64,000 nucleotides of DNA from Hemicentrotus pulcherrimus (taxonomy: Eukaryota; Echinodermata; Echinoidea; Camarodonta; Strongylocentrotidae): positions 48,299-112,298 of the forward strand of contig BEXV01001090.1 of NCBI GenBank assembly GCA_003118195.1, given 5' to 3'. The position numbers and the translations under genes are program-made. Numbering within the stretch: position 1 is the stretch's first letter; each line of letters opens with the position of its first letter. A model generated the notes under the pieces. It ran no database searches and was not told where the DNA came from. It worked only from the letters and a program-made list of their open reading frames with translations. Positions 35,048 to 47,500 of the stretch are shown in pieces.

Positions 35048-35779
35048 GAAAAAAAACATAACCGGGGTTTCAGAGAAAGGCGACAATAAACCCTGTACTA
35101 AATGTTAGGCCTAAGATTGACCCCTTGACTTTAGATTGACCCCTTTCCAAATTCTTCAAAGTGGTTCTTCATTTTAGCCAAATATCTACTCGGTGATTTC
35201 ATTTATTTTTGGTTTAATTCACCGTCACAATCCTTTTGATATATTTGTTTGCTATCACCCCCAAACTTGCATATTTATTCAGGCAACGATTGCATGCCTC
35301 AACTTTTCAATGCTCCAGCAACGGGTCTTTAACATCTTTGTGAAGTGCGTTTTCAAATTATTTTATTTACCCGTTACAAATAACCATACTCCCAATAGTC
35401 AGAATGTTGCCTGCATGTTGTTAGCCATTTTTGCCCAACCTAGCGACAATTAATGCATGCATTTAGCATCACATCGACCAAGAAACAATTATTCACAACA
35501 GGTGAGTGAAATAATTCATTTTTTGGCACTTCACGAAGATATATGCAGCAAACTTGATTACATTACACCAATGGCCCAATGGCAAATTGGAGAGGTGCTC
35601 GTAAGATACGTCACAGAGTAGCCGATTTGTGTTTTATTAAACGCAGCTTCAAAAATTCTTAACTTTCTTATTTTTCTTTGGATTTTGCTCACACTTTCAC
35701 TGATGCGTCCCTCTCATTTTTATGCTCCTATCCAAACCAACTCAATATTAGGGTGGACTTCCCCTGTACAGGGATTGGG

Positions 35780-36110
35780 TGGTATCTTTGCTTCAGATTC
35801 TAAAAAATATCCTGGATTTAGCTCATGCTGCGATCATAATTATAAACCTTTAGGTCACTCAGGAATCCCATGAATTTTACATGACGATCACCTGTCTGAT
35901 TATCAAGATATTTATGATCGAAATTAGATATGTCAAAAACTTGTTTTCCAAATACTACAGTCTATTGGGGAAAATGAGTATGGTAAAACCGGTCACTCAA
36001 ATATTTTCACTTTTTTGAGATACTTCATGATCATTTTGAAGCGCTATTTTATTTAGGGCTTCAATATTGCACCATATCACAGACACTGATAACACGTAGG
36101 ACTATGCATC
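35780..36110 (+). repeat. Dispersed ~330-bp repeat, copy 2
   Basis: CAGATTCTAAAAAATATCCTG, GTCTATTGGGGAAAATGAGT, GGTAAAACCGGTCACTCA and ACCATATCACAGACACTGAT match copy 1 at 14415-14745. Unlike copy 1 it is not preceded by a SINE box B. Confidence 0.85.
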
Positions 36111-39100
36111 TCAGGTTTGTAAAACTGGAAACATTGGTAAACAATGCCTTTAACCTCGCTCAATAAACATGAAAAAAGCACACAAATGACATTAAAAAAT
36201 GAAGAAAAGACACTCTTGTAATGGGAAGATGGAAATAACTATTTATTATTTATAACCTTCTTCTGGTACAAGTTTTCATCAACAATACTACACTATGATT
36301 TAGTTTTCCTCCGATCCTCCAACAGACCTCAAGAAATACAAGATCTGTTTAGTAAAATCATATACATACTTTGTGATAAGCATTTTTCCTTTCCGTTTTT
36401 TTTTTTTTGTCACCATAACAATTGAATCAAGATAAAACATGTGTCCATGAAATATTTAAATCAAGTCCTCTATTATTATTTATTATCATATACAAACAAG
36501 TCATCCACAAGGTCACTCACAGGGAGGAGAAAGAAAAAATGTTCTCCGATAATAATTAGCAGGCAGACAGTATCGTAAAGACCGTTCACACATTCTTAGA
36601 AATATAACGTTATTATCGTCATGACTGAAAGAAGGAAAGAGAGGGTGAATCACCATTCTTTAAATGCTATCATCTATCCGTGAAGACGTGGGTGAAAGAA
36701 ACCATCGCAAACATTTCCAGAAACTCTTCAATTTCTAATACCGCAATGACCCAACAGGTCATCTGTTTGAAGCCGCAAGGGCGTTAACTCGTATGCTTTA
36801 ACACAGGTCAATGACCTTTTGGCTCCAAGCATGTGTTGGCATTACGATGGCATCTCAAATACTCAGAACATAATTTCTACAGGAAATGCCCATCTTTTAA
36901 TAAATTGCCTCAGAGTTTTGGGGAATGTTTGCGACCGTCTTGATCGAAAGGAGTGGATCTAGGATTGAAAAAGTTTGAGGAGACACTTAGTAACCATTAT
37001 GACATTTCTAAACATCTGGGTGAACCTTGGTTGACCTTTCACCTTGGTTGACCTTTCTTCATTCAAATGTGTTGCTAGTTAAACATGTATCATTAAAAAA
37101 GGGGTGAAGACAGATCAAAAAGGGAACATTCAACATCGAGCGTTGCCAGTTTGCTTTCAGCCACTGCCATCTTTCCATTGCACCTTTCGCTGCAGCAGCT
37201 TTACCCCACAATGCGACATACTGAGATATAAATACCCACAGACTCGAGCTTCTTTTTAGCATTCCACTCGTGCTTCTCCCCCCGTTAGTGCTGTACGGAA
37301 AAGTCTCATGACATATCTTATGTTCAGAGGCAGAGGGGCATTAAATCAAGTATAATTCAGTGTATGGGTTAATGCCCCGCTGCATCTCAACTAATGCAAG
37401 ATGGCCGATACTGACAATGAACAATACAAAGCTATAATGACCTTCTTGCTGTCAGCCGACAAAGTGTCATCTTCAGCTTACGGCAATAAGGGGTTACCTA
37501 CGTCTCCGATAGCATTTGCAAATTTTGTTCCGTTTTTCTTGAGAAAACAGCAACCGTGGTCGACAATTTCACCATTTCATAAAAGACTGGACATTAATAA
37601 CCGCTCACAATATACAAAAACAATGTTTGTCTCCCACTGATTAATGCGTGTGTCCTAAGCGAGGACCGTGTATTATAATATCTAATATTTACAAACAGTG
37701 GTCTCTTCAGAGACATAAAGGCGCTAAGCACTGCATATCAGTCTAATACAATAGCGCCTTTAGGGCTCTAAACGACAATATTTCAATCCACCCTCCTGTG
37801 GTAAAAACAAAAATGAAAACTGGAAGTACATCGTAGAACATCTTTTGCATTTTCTTCTCCTCTCGTTTAAAGATAAATTATCAAATTGAAAATATTAAAG
37901 GAAATTCACTATCTATGAACTACTAACCACACAACAAAATAAAAACAATGCAATACAACATGCCTTCGTTCAAATATTTGCATTTTTCCTCCTGTTACGA
38001 GAAATATATAATAGAGAGAAGAAAAATCATCCTCGGCATATTCACTGTATTTTAAAAAGAAAAGGACAGACAATCTTTGAAAAATATCTTACAAATGTTC
38101 TCAGTAAATTGAATAACAAATATACATATGCTCTTTTTATCATTTCTTTGCTTGTTAACTGGCACATAGATATGTGACATTTAATATGTTACCGCATGAC
38201 ATAAAAATATTCTTCTCTCATTTATTCATGCCATATGTATATTCTAGTGACTATTAAAGACATCCCTGCCATAAAAACGTATTTATCTTTTCTTAATCTT
38301 CAACATAAAGTTGGACTACGAACCACCTCAAGAGATCACAGCTGTCCCCATACTGAATGTAAAAAAACACACTAAATTCTGCCAACCAGTAATTTGAATG
38401 TTTAACACTTGAACTGTCCCCACACTCATTGCAAAACACAAGACATTGTTCACAGTTATGTAATGTTTACACAGGGGCTAGATCGACATGCGCATGGATG
38501 TCAGGCAGTGAAGTGAAGAGGGTGTAATATCAAAGAGACAAGGTCAAAAGATATCCTTCTCGATCTCAAAGTCGGGTCGTACAAGAAATAACTTAGGTGA
38601 NCACTTCAAATATGTGCTGATGCAAAACTTAAAATGTCAGAGGGTTTTTGTTCAGATAGATACCCTTTTATTTAAGTCTATGAACAAAACACAGAAATGG
38701 CTCTGCACAGTAGGATACAGCATTCCTGCACCAGCCTAGATTAAATATCCATGTGAACACATCCATGTTTTCCTGTTCATGAACTATTGTTTCAGGGTGT
38801 ATGTGTTCACATGTAATCAGTATGGGGACAGCGTGTGTCGAGATATCCAACACCAAACAGCCATGTCCTTCATAGTTTCAAACTGCATAAATCAAATCCC
38901 AGCTGCTCAGAGATACAGTGATTTCTTTTTTAAAAAAATGATAAATTGCATTGAATCGAATTACCTATCAATCACTCTTAAAAATAGCTCAACAAAATCG
39001 CATTCACACAAGAACCTAGTCTGCTTTCATTACAGCATAGCCCCTTGATGTTCGACAAATAACATTAACGATAATTCAGCATAAAACACATTTTGATATC

Positions 39101-41468
39101 TGTCCGACAAATTAGTTCACATATTCCAAGCCCATGCGTTTTAAAATCGATTAAACTCCCTTGTACAGAGATACAATACCTTTGTTTAAGAAACTGCTAT
39201 GTAGAATTCTATTTCTCCCATATTGACACTAGGATGAATGATCGCCGATTATTTGAGGTAAACATTTCATTCTTTAACGCAAATTTTAAAAATGCTTTTA
39301 ATTTTTCACATAGCCTTCATTTTGTAAATTATAGTTGGTAACTTTAATTTAATCTCTGCGAATTAAAATAAAATAGTAGTAGTAGTAGTAGTATAGTAGC
39401 AATCTAATCATACACACCAGACTTTAAAATCTGGAAGTTATCTAGGAATGTAGCAGTTTGTCCCCCTTTGCCTTCTTTTAGGTTTAATGTTAACCCATGA
39501 TACCAATCTATGTATGCCCTTAAATGCATGTATACTTGCAGCTGTAACAGAAAGCTTGAGAAATCTTTTGAACAATATTATTTGATGTCCCACACTGTAG
39601 GTCAAATAAGTCTCTACACTAACTATGCAAAGTGTCAAACCGTCCCATCAACTAACCAACATATTGATGCAACAAATGTCCAGAATAGCATTCTAATATC
39701 AAATGGACGAATAGAAACCATAACATGTTTATTCATGACAAACTTTGCCAATGTGATAAATGCATTCAGAGTTGTGCATAACATAAACATCTGTATTCAA
39801 ATTTGATGTGAATGACTGCTTTGGTATGAGATGAACATCGAGTGGAAGAACGGAAGTGTATTTGTCACAATGCCAAGTTTTCTCGGAGTATATAAGTTCT
39901 GAATGATATTTTTAGAGTAGAACAAACTTCCACGAGTGTCACCGATTATCCCGATTCAGATTTGTTGCTACCATAATTCAATAAAGCAGCAGAAATGGTG
40001 GATCTGGTTAATCCTTACTCTTAGGTATAGCACTTCAAAGTCTCATGATCATAACTTACTTGGAGCAAAGCATATGTGATGAAATTCTTTGCATTCCTGT
40101 GAAGCAAACTTCACAAAAACGCTATAATCGCTCTACATCACGTTTTGCATCGTGTATGAGAATGAGCCTACTCATCAAGCGTTTCAACACCTTATCAATT
40201 AGTTAACACTTGCAAAAGTTGAACACCTGACCAATTCATTAACACTTATGAAAGTTAAGATTCAGAGTTAGGTGTTAGGTGGTGTACACAATCCACACAT
40301 ACCTGAATTCATTTCAGAGACACCGACACAGATAAAACTGAACACCGGACTGGTACTACCGTTAGAAAACAAATAGACAATGTGCTCAAAGGTATACATT
40401 ACAAGCTAGATTTACAGTGTCAAGTAATGCTTTGGTGCTCTGAGTCCCAAAGTAAGCTTTTGCAGGCCACGGTTTAATTGGGCCAAAATTTTATGAAAAG
40501 TTATGAACTATTAGGTGTTGAATCATCCGTTGTGAAAGAAATTGAGACGGTATGGGAATTTCCTCGTGAATTAAGATGTGGAATTACCGTTTCAACAAAT
40601 GATTTGTCATACTCGAAATATCTTTTATATTTATCTTACATTCCACAGAGGTTATATTTGTGTCTGGATGTCTAGTACACTGGCTGCAACAAACGGCAAC
40701 TCTGGAGGTAGTCTAAATTGGCGATGAGAGCTTCACGACTAACACATTTCCCATGTAGAAAGTGTTCAAAGAATGTTGAGGATGTCATATCGACCTACTT
40801 GCGTAAGGGTGGCTGTTCCTACCACGCGACAAAAACACATCAAAGACTTTTGTTTCATAGACACCAGACAGACTCCATTGAGGTATATGCATTTCAGTTT
40901 CAAACAAAATAAAAGGATACAAGTAATACACAGGCAAAGGTCTCGCAAAGACAAATGAATAGAGTAAACCCAATAGCATTAATAACAACAAATCGTGAAA
41001 GCATTCAAGAAACATGAAAATGATATTAGCAAAAATAGATCTGGATTATTTTCACACCTGCTGGTTAAATTTGAATGGAAATACCTACTGGTTAACTAAA
41101 AGGATTTTATAACTACACAGAGGGGACTTTTCTCGCAAAGAAACCAGACACAAGACAAAATACTGCTTCGAAAGTGACCAGTGCGATATCAGGCGCAGAA
41201 GAAATTCATCGTCACAACACTCCTTAAATCTTAACTCTTTATCTCTCGCAATCGGGGCTAAATATTCAAAAAAATGTGGCGAGACGTAGATGATGTAGGA
41301 ATATAGAGAATATATCAAGCTTATCGTGAGTGCTGTGGGGATTGATTTTCTCCCTCCGATTGAGACGCTCCTCTCCTCCCTCGCGCTGAGTGGACTGCAC
41401 CCGACGGCACTGTTGGGTGGATGGCAGCATGGACTGTTCTACGTGCATTGCGGGGGTGGGGAGTTGTG
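36111..41468 (-). other. Probable PPP6R 3' UTR and intergenic DNA
   Basis: Follows the PPP6R stop in the minus direction. Minus-strand AATAAA (TTTATT on +) occurs at 39728-39733, 38667-38672 and 36242-36247 among others. The first ~140 bp (41330-41468) are G+C-richer. No second gene is supported; a 79-codon + frame at 37401-37640 with a good start context is noted separately. Confidence 0.45.
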
Positions 41469-41532
41469 TCAGACGGGTCCATTCTGAGTCACTGCAGTAA
41501 CCTGAATGTCAATATTATCTGAGGAATCATTC
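41469..41532 (-). CDS. PPP6R3: PPP6R terminal coding exon (C-terminus NGPV)
   Basis: Acceptor TTTCTCTCAACAG|G completes AGG. It encodes [21 protein letters not shown] and stops at TGA 41471-41469. The NGPV ending agrees with the C-terminus I recall for vertebrate PPP6R3, which supports the whole tail reading. 3' UTR follows toward lower coordinates. Confidence 0.88.
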
Positions 41533-44500
41533 CTGTTGAGAGAAAGAGGAATAACAAAACAGCAGAATAAAAAATCTAAACTCTACTTGAATCAGCTCCT
41601 GTTTTAAGATAAACTGCATCTCGATGATCGCGTTTAGAAATGTGAGCATTGCAATCTATTAACAGAAATTTGAATTATCAGTGGTCTTTATCATAGGTTT
41701 ACGGTTGTATTTATGAAGAGTTTATAGGACTATTGCCCTGAGCCCTCCCTCTCTAGTTTTCAAGCTGCAATACAGACTTTGACAACCCTTATCATACTGT
41801 ACATCCTTAGTGCTTTCTGGTTGGATTGTACATGGATAAATTGATCATTTAATGCATCTGCTCACTCAAGGACTTCTAACGACGACGTGCCAAGGTGATC
41901 CTTTACCCAAATACAAAATATTTTCATTTCTAAACAAAATAGTGCCTTTTGTTATCGTTGTTTCGACAGTGTCAGAACGAGGCTTTAAAAAGCAAGCAGT
42001 AACTTCAAGATTTGTCAAACCAAACTGACCTATTATGTTGAGAGTCTTGGATATCAAGAGGTCCATTGGGGCTTGGGGAGCTGGGAGATTGAGAACTAGC
42101 TCCAGACTTCATGAACTCAGACTTGGCAATGAAACTGAACAACAAACAAGGAAAACGAAAACACACAAGAGAGTTGAAATTTCATAATAAGAACATTGTC
42201 AGCACTATGGCTGAAATACAAGGCTGGGCTGGTATTGAAGTCATAAATATGAGTATTTAACTCAGTTTTTAGCTCGATGAAATACTTAGCCAACTACTTC
42301 TGTTTAGGTATTTTACCCTAAATTTAAGTCAGCTCCCTAGCAGCCTTAAACCAATTATTTTGCAAGCGAATTGGCAGGCTTATAGTATTCATATGGCACA
42401 CAAGTTGCACACAATTATATCAGCGCGCATTTAATGTGGTGCCTAATGCTAATCAGTGAGAAATTTTGCCGTGAAGTCTGCTTGTGAAAGTACACTTACT
42501 TAAACAAGTATTAAATTAAGTATGAAAGTGAATACAGGCCCTGGTATTTTTGAAAGTAAAACCTTGAAGAGGTAGGTTGAATTGTACCTGGTTGATGGAA
42601 TATTGAGTGTTACCATTGTACATCCTCTACAAGTGACCACAATTCTGTTACTAAATTTTTAAAAACTCAAGTGATAAAATTAGTTTCCATTTCATTTCAG
42701 GGCTTAACTCATCTTGTGACAGATTAAAAGGATGAAAAGGTTTAGCTTGGTGTTCCGTTAACCAGTGGCCAAATTTAACATAGTTTTCACTTGGTTTGCT
42801 TGAAAAATGTAGGGGTTGATTCATGACTAAACCTATTTTGTGACAGATGAACAGACTTGAACAGGTCGAAAAGATTTAGGCTTGGTGTACCATAAACCAG
42901 TGGTCAAATTTAAAACAACTTTCACTTGGTTTACTTAAAAAATGTTGGCAGAGCAAGCACTCTCATGATTTCATTTTGGTAACACAAACTAAAAAGTTCA
43001 GAGGCTGTCAATTTCAAAAATAGATTCTCTGAATTCCTTTTCATGCTTCATATCAATCGTTCGTTTCAATCAAACCTGCTCACAGTGACTACCTGTCTAC
43101 ATCAGTTTAATTTTACTACAGAAAATTTGCAATGACCGTTGCCAAACCAAGGATAGACATTTCCTGGGAATTTCTGCCATGTTAAACTAATACTGTCTTA
43201 CCTAAGTTTATCTGTTGTATCTCCCTCTGGTGATAAGTTAGCATCATTGTTGACTAGATCTGAATGAACATTATTGCTCTCCTCTTGAACGGCCACTGGC
43301 GAGATCGTCACAGCCGCTTCCGGACTGCTATCCCCATCGACGGGCGATGTCGTTGGCGTCGTCGGCGACAGCACCTCCTCGCTCAGCTCCATCTTCAAGT
43401 CTGCCTTGATGTTGATGCCGATGTCCGAGTTGCCGACATCGTTGTCCATGGTGTGATTACTCGAGTTCTCCACGGGAGATAAGTTACTGGGATCGGCGGC
43501 GTTACAACCCATCGTGGGTATACACTGTCCGGGGTTCGTGTGAAGCGCCGTGTTGCTCATGCCGCATTTCTCGCTGGGCAAGTCCATGGTCACGCTCGGG
43601 CCGACTGAACTCGGGCTGGGAGAGTTGTCCGCATGAGAGTTGGGATTCGAATTGGAGAGAGGTATATTCAAAGACGTTGAATCTCGACTAGAAATGACCG
43701 ACGACACAAGGCTACTGTTCACCGATACTTGATTACTACTAACAGGGGATTTACAGTCATTTTGAACTATAGCTGCCGTGTCCGGCTTGCTTTGAACAGA
43801 ATTACTAATGGGTAGGTCCATAGGAACTTGCGGCTCGGCAGGAGCTGCATTTGTTATTGTTCCCTTCGGGTCAGATGAACTACTGACTGCATTGTTTAGA
43901 GTTTGGTCGTTGGACTGATGGCTAGTTGGGAGGACATCTTCCTTGGCCTCTTGTGATATTCTGTTGTCGACGGGAGAAGAAGCTGCTGGCTCCACTACCA
44001 TAGCTCTGTAGAGAGGCGAGAAAGGTTTAAAGGGGATTACTGTCACTCATGTTTCTCCAATTATGATAAATCAATGATATACATAATCAAACTAACAAAC
44101 AAACAACAACGTCACACTAAGGCACAGAGGGATTGCACCTTACACCAACCCTTTTGTGTTTTTTTTTATTTGAGAGTTTTAGAGGAAATAGATGACTTGG
44201 GCCAGCTAAATACGCCATCTAAGGAATTCATATTATCAACAAATTTTGTTGGCGGACCGATGAATATTAATAAGTCGAAATGAGTCAGGTGGGCTGAGGT
44301 ATTAGTTTTCCATTCATTGTGACTGTGCCATGAACAAGTAATTGCCTGGTAATAGGGTCGCTGCCCAAGATATTTTCTGACTTGTTTTCAATTACAGGAT
44401 TGACAAGCAATCTTTTTCTACGGGGTGCAAGCCAAAAAAAATCTTTACGACTAACCATTGCTGGTGCATTTNNNNNNNNNNNNNNNNNNNNNNNNNNNNN

Positions 44501-47500
44501 NNNNNNNNNNNNNNNNNNNNNNNNNNNNNNNNNNNNNNNNNNNNNNNNNNNNNNNNNNNNNNNNNNNNNNNNNNNACAAGTATACTCACTTTTCTTCTGA
44601 CTGGTCTTGAACAGCTCCTGTTGAGGTGTTGGGTGATCCTTCACCGACCAGTGCCTGATCTGAAGAACTACTGGACACAACTGGTTGGACAATGGGAAAA
44701 ATACAAATTTGCTTATGATAGTTGGCCTCTGCATTTATCTTGATTATTTTTACTTACCTCCATGCTTTCAAGCTTTCAATTATGCATCTGTATTTGTGTG
44801 TATTCAGTTGTCACTCTTAATGTAAATCAATTATATTATACTATTATTGTTATTTGAATGTTTTATATATGATTTTAACAATAAATGCAGAAACATCTGC
44901 TTTAAAAAATAAAAAAAAGTTCGTTTATAAAAATTCAATCCAATTTGTAGTAATGGTTGATTATAAATACTTGTACAACTATTTTTAATCATTTCCATGC
45001 ATCTTTCAAATGCTTTTTGTTCACATTTGTAATTGTTATGCCTATGCATTGAAAAAAAAAAAAAATAGTCATGTACAAAGTAAATATTAAGTTTTTTAAT
45101 AAATACAAATACAAATACAAATCCAACAGTAATATCTTTTTTAAAATAAATATTCCACTCGAGACGTTTTGCTCTTAGTTATCGAAACTATGCTGCGGCA
45201 AATGTACATACAATTTGCAAAGCAGAGAATTTGTTTTGCAATAATCATGAAAGCTCTTTCATTTTATGATATCTATTCACTTGGAATTAGCATTTATTCA
45301 TCTGTTCTTTTTGCCTAGCCTTTGGACCCATTTTTTCGAACTAAACCATGCATGGTTTGCAAATGAGTGAATCAAAAGTGCATGGGTAAAGGGTTCAAAA
45401 CCTCTTTCTAGTTATTGATAGTTCCATTGGTACCAACGCTAAAGGCCAGAGGCACAAAACTATTCAGAGATACTACTTGATTTTCACCTGATAAGCATAA
45501 AAAGAGATCCATCTCATAAAGAGTTGATATTAATCGCAAATTATTTTAAATTGACACCAAAAGCAACCATGTACATAAGAGATGGGAGACTGCAAACTTG
45601 AGATTGATTTGGATCAATAGTAAGTCTTTATTAGACAGTTGGCCCTCAAGCTTTGTATGTGGTGCAACAGTTGTACAATATACAGCATAAAAAGGCCTAA
45701 AATGGGGAAGTGTCAAGTCTAAAATTTGGCAAAAGCCTGAAAACTGGCATCCTAGAATTTAACCGGCCAGCTAGAATGGATGTTTCATATTTTATTCTCA
45801 CCATATGCTGAACTTCTAACAGTATCTGTTGAACTTTGTAAATCTGAGCTGGGACTAGATGACGATGCCATTGCTTCGCTCGTCTCCTTAAGGTCTTGTG
45901 ATGAAGGCTCGCTTTCCATCGCCACAGGAGAGCTACTCCTTGGTCCGTGTGAACTAGGAAGTCAATTTAACATTTATTTCAATTCAAGTTCGATTCAAGT
46001 TCAATTCAAGTTCAATTCAAGTTCAATTCAAGGTCAATTCAAGTTCAATTCAAGTTTGATTCAAGTTTGATTCAAGTTCGATTCAAGTTCAATTCAAGTT
46101 CAATTCAAGTTCGATTCAAGTTCAAGTTTAATTTATGGTCAATTCAAGTTAAACTCAAGTATATTTCCACATTAGTAACAAAAAAAAGAAATACAATCAA
46201 CATGTATAAACAGTTATCTAAATTATTCATACCCCTTGTAAACGTAATGTTTTTTTTGTTTATGATAACTCATAAAAAAAATGTACAGATTGAAAATAGG
46301 GCCTTTGTTGAATACTTTACGTGCAGCATTTCTATATTGACCATTTGTCTTCAATTAACAGTGAATGATATTGCTTACCCATCTTCAGGTGTAAAGTTAG
46401 CATTGAATTCATTGAAGTTGGCCCATCCTGTATCCTCATCTCCTCCTGCCGTCGACGATGAAGGTTGCTCCCAGCCGCTTGGGGTCGTATCCATGGCAAC
46501 GGGAGCTTGGTCAAAGTTGGCTTGCCACGCTGTTGAGTGACGAACAAAAAGAAAATTTAGTAAACGATGGTTAACGATCTTTATCATTTCTATTTAGTTT
46601 TTGTTTATGTTCTCTCTTCTGTTTTCAATTACCCACAATGAGCAGCTTTTGAGTCTTGCGCTGGTTGTACCCAAAGGCTGAACTAAACTGCTTTGTGGTC
46701 ATGAGGATATTGTTGCTGGGCTTGCATAAGTCTAAATTGCTTGCTTCTTTAGAGTGAATACCTCAATGTATAGGATACTTTGCATATCAAGAATGGCATA
46801 ATATAGGTTCAAACAAAAGTGCAGTTTAAATATATTAATCTATACTCGCACAAGTGTGAAATTATAATTATATAATTCCTGAATATACGAAGCCACTGAA
46901 CAGCTGCCAGCATTCACATTGCCTATCATTATTCCAATTGGACATTACTCAACTTAATACAATATGACAGAGTAACTAAATATCTATACAAATTTGTATG
47001 ATGTAACATTCAGTATTCTCCTCTAAACTTAAAAGTTAGAATTATTGAAAACCAAACTTTGCAACATGAAAATGTTACAAATGAAGAACAACCATTTTCA
47101 CAAAAGGGAACTTGCAAATAAATGCACAAATGTGGTGTTGTGTCAATCGAGATTTTATCCCTTGTGGCACGTACATTTTATAAATGGGAATGCAAAAGTT
47201 TCTGTTTGTTTACTGTATTCAATGCAAATAAAAGCTATATCTCACTGTTTTCCGAGTCTACATCCATCTTGGTATCCTCGCCATTCTGACCCGATAGAGG
47301 GCTCTGTGCCGCCCTCTCCAGGGGAGGGAACTCTTCCACCGTGTTGTCCCCTTCCTCGTCCTCGTCGCTACTACTATGGTTGGCCTGGTCGCTACCTCCT
47401 TCATTCTTGGATGATACATCACTGTCAGAACGGAACAAATAAATCAAATTTTCCAGTTTGTCTATCAAGTCTTAATGGACTTGGCTATCACACAACAATA

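Noticed and set aside
44382..44600. + and - frames spanning the 44472-44575 gap as single proteins
   Set aside because: The middle is undetermined sequence, so continuity is unknown; only the 60-codon part beside the gap is reported.
45780..46540. + frames with repeated FNSSSIQV
   Set aside because: Translations of the 11-bp minisatellite and of PPP6R exons read on the wrong strand.
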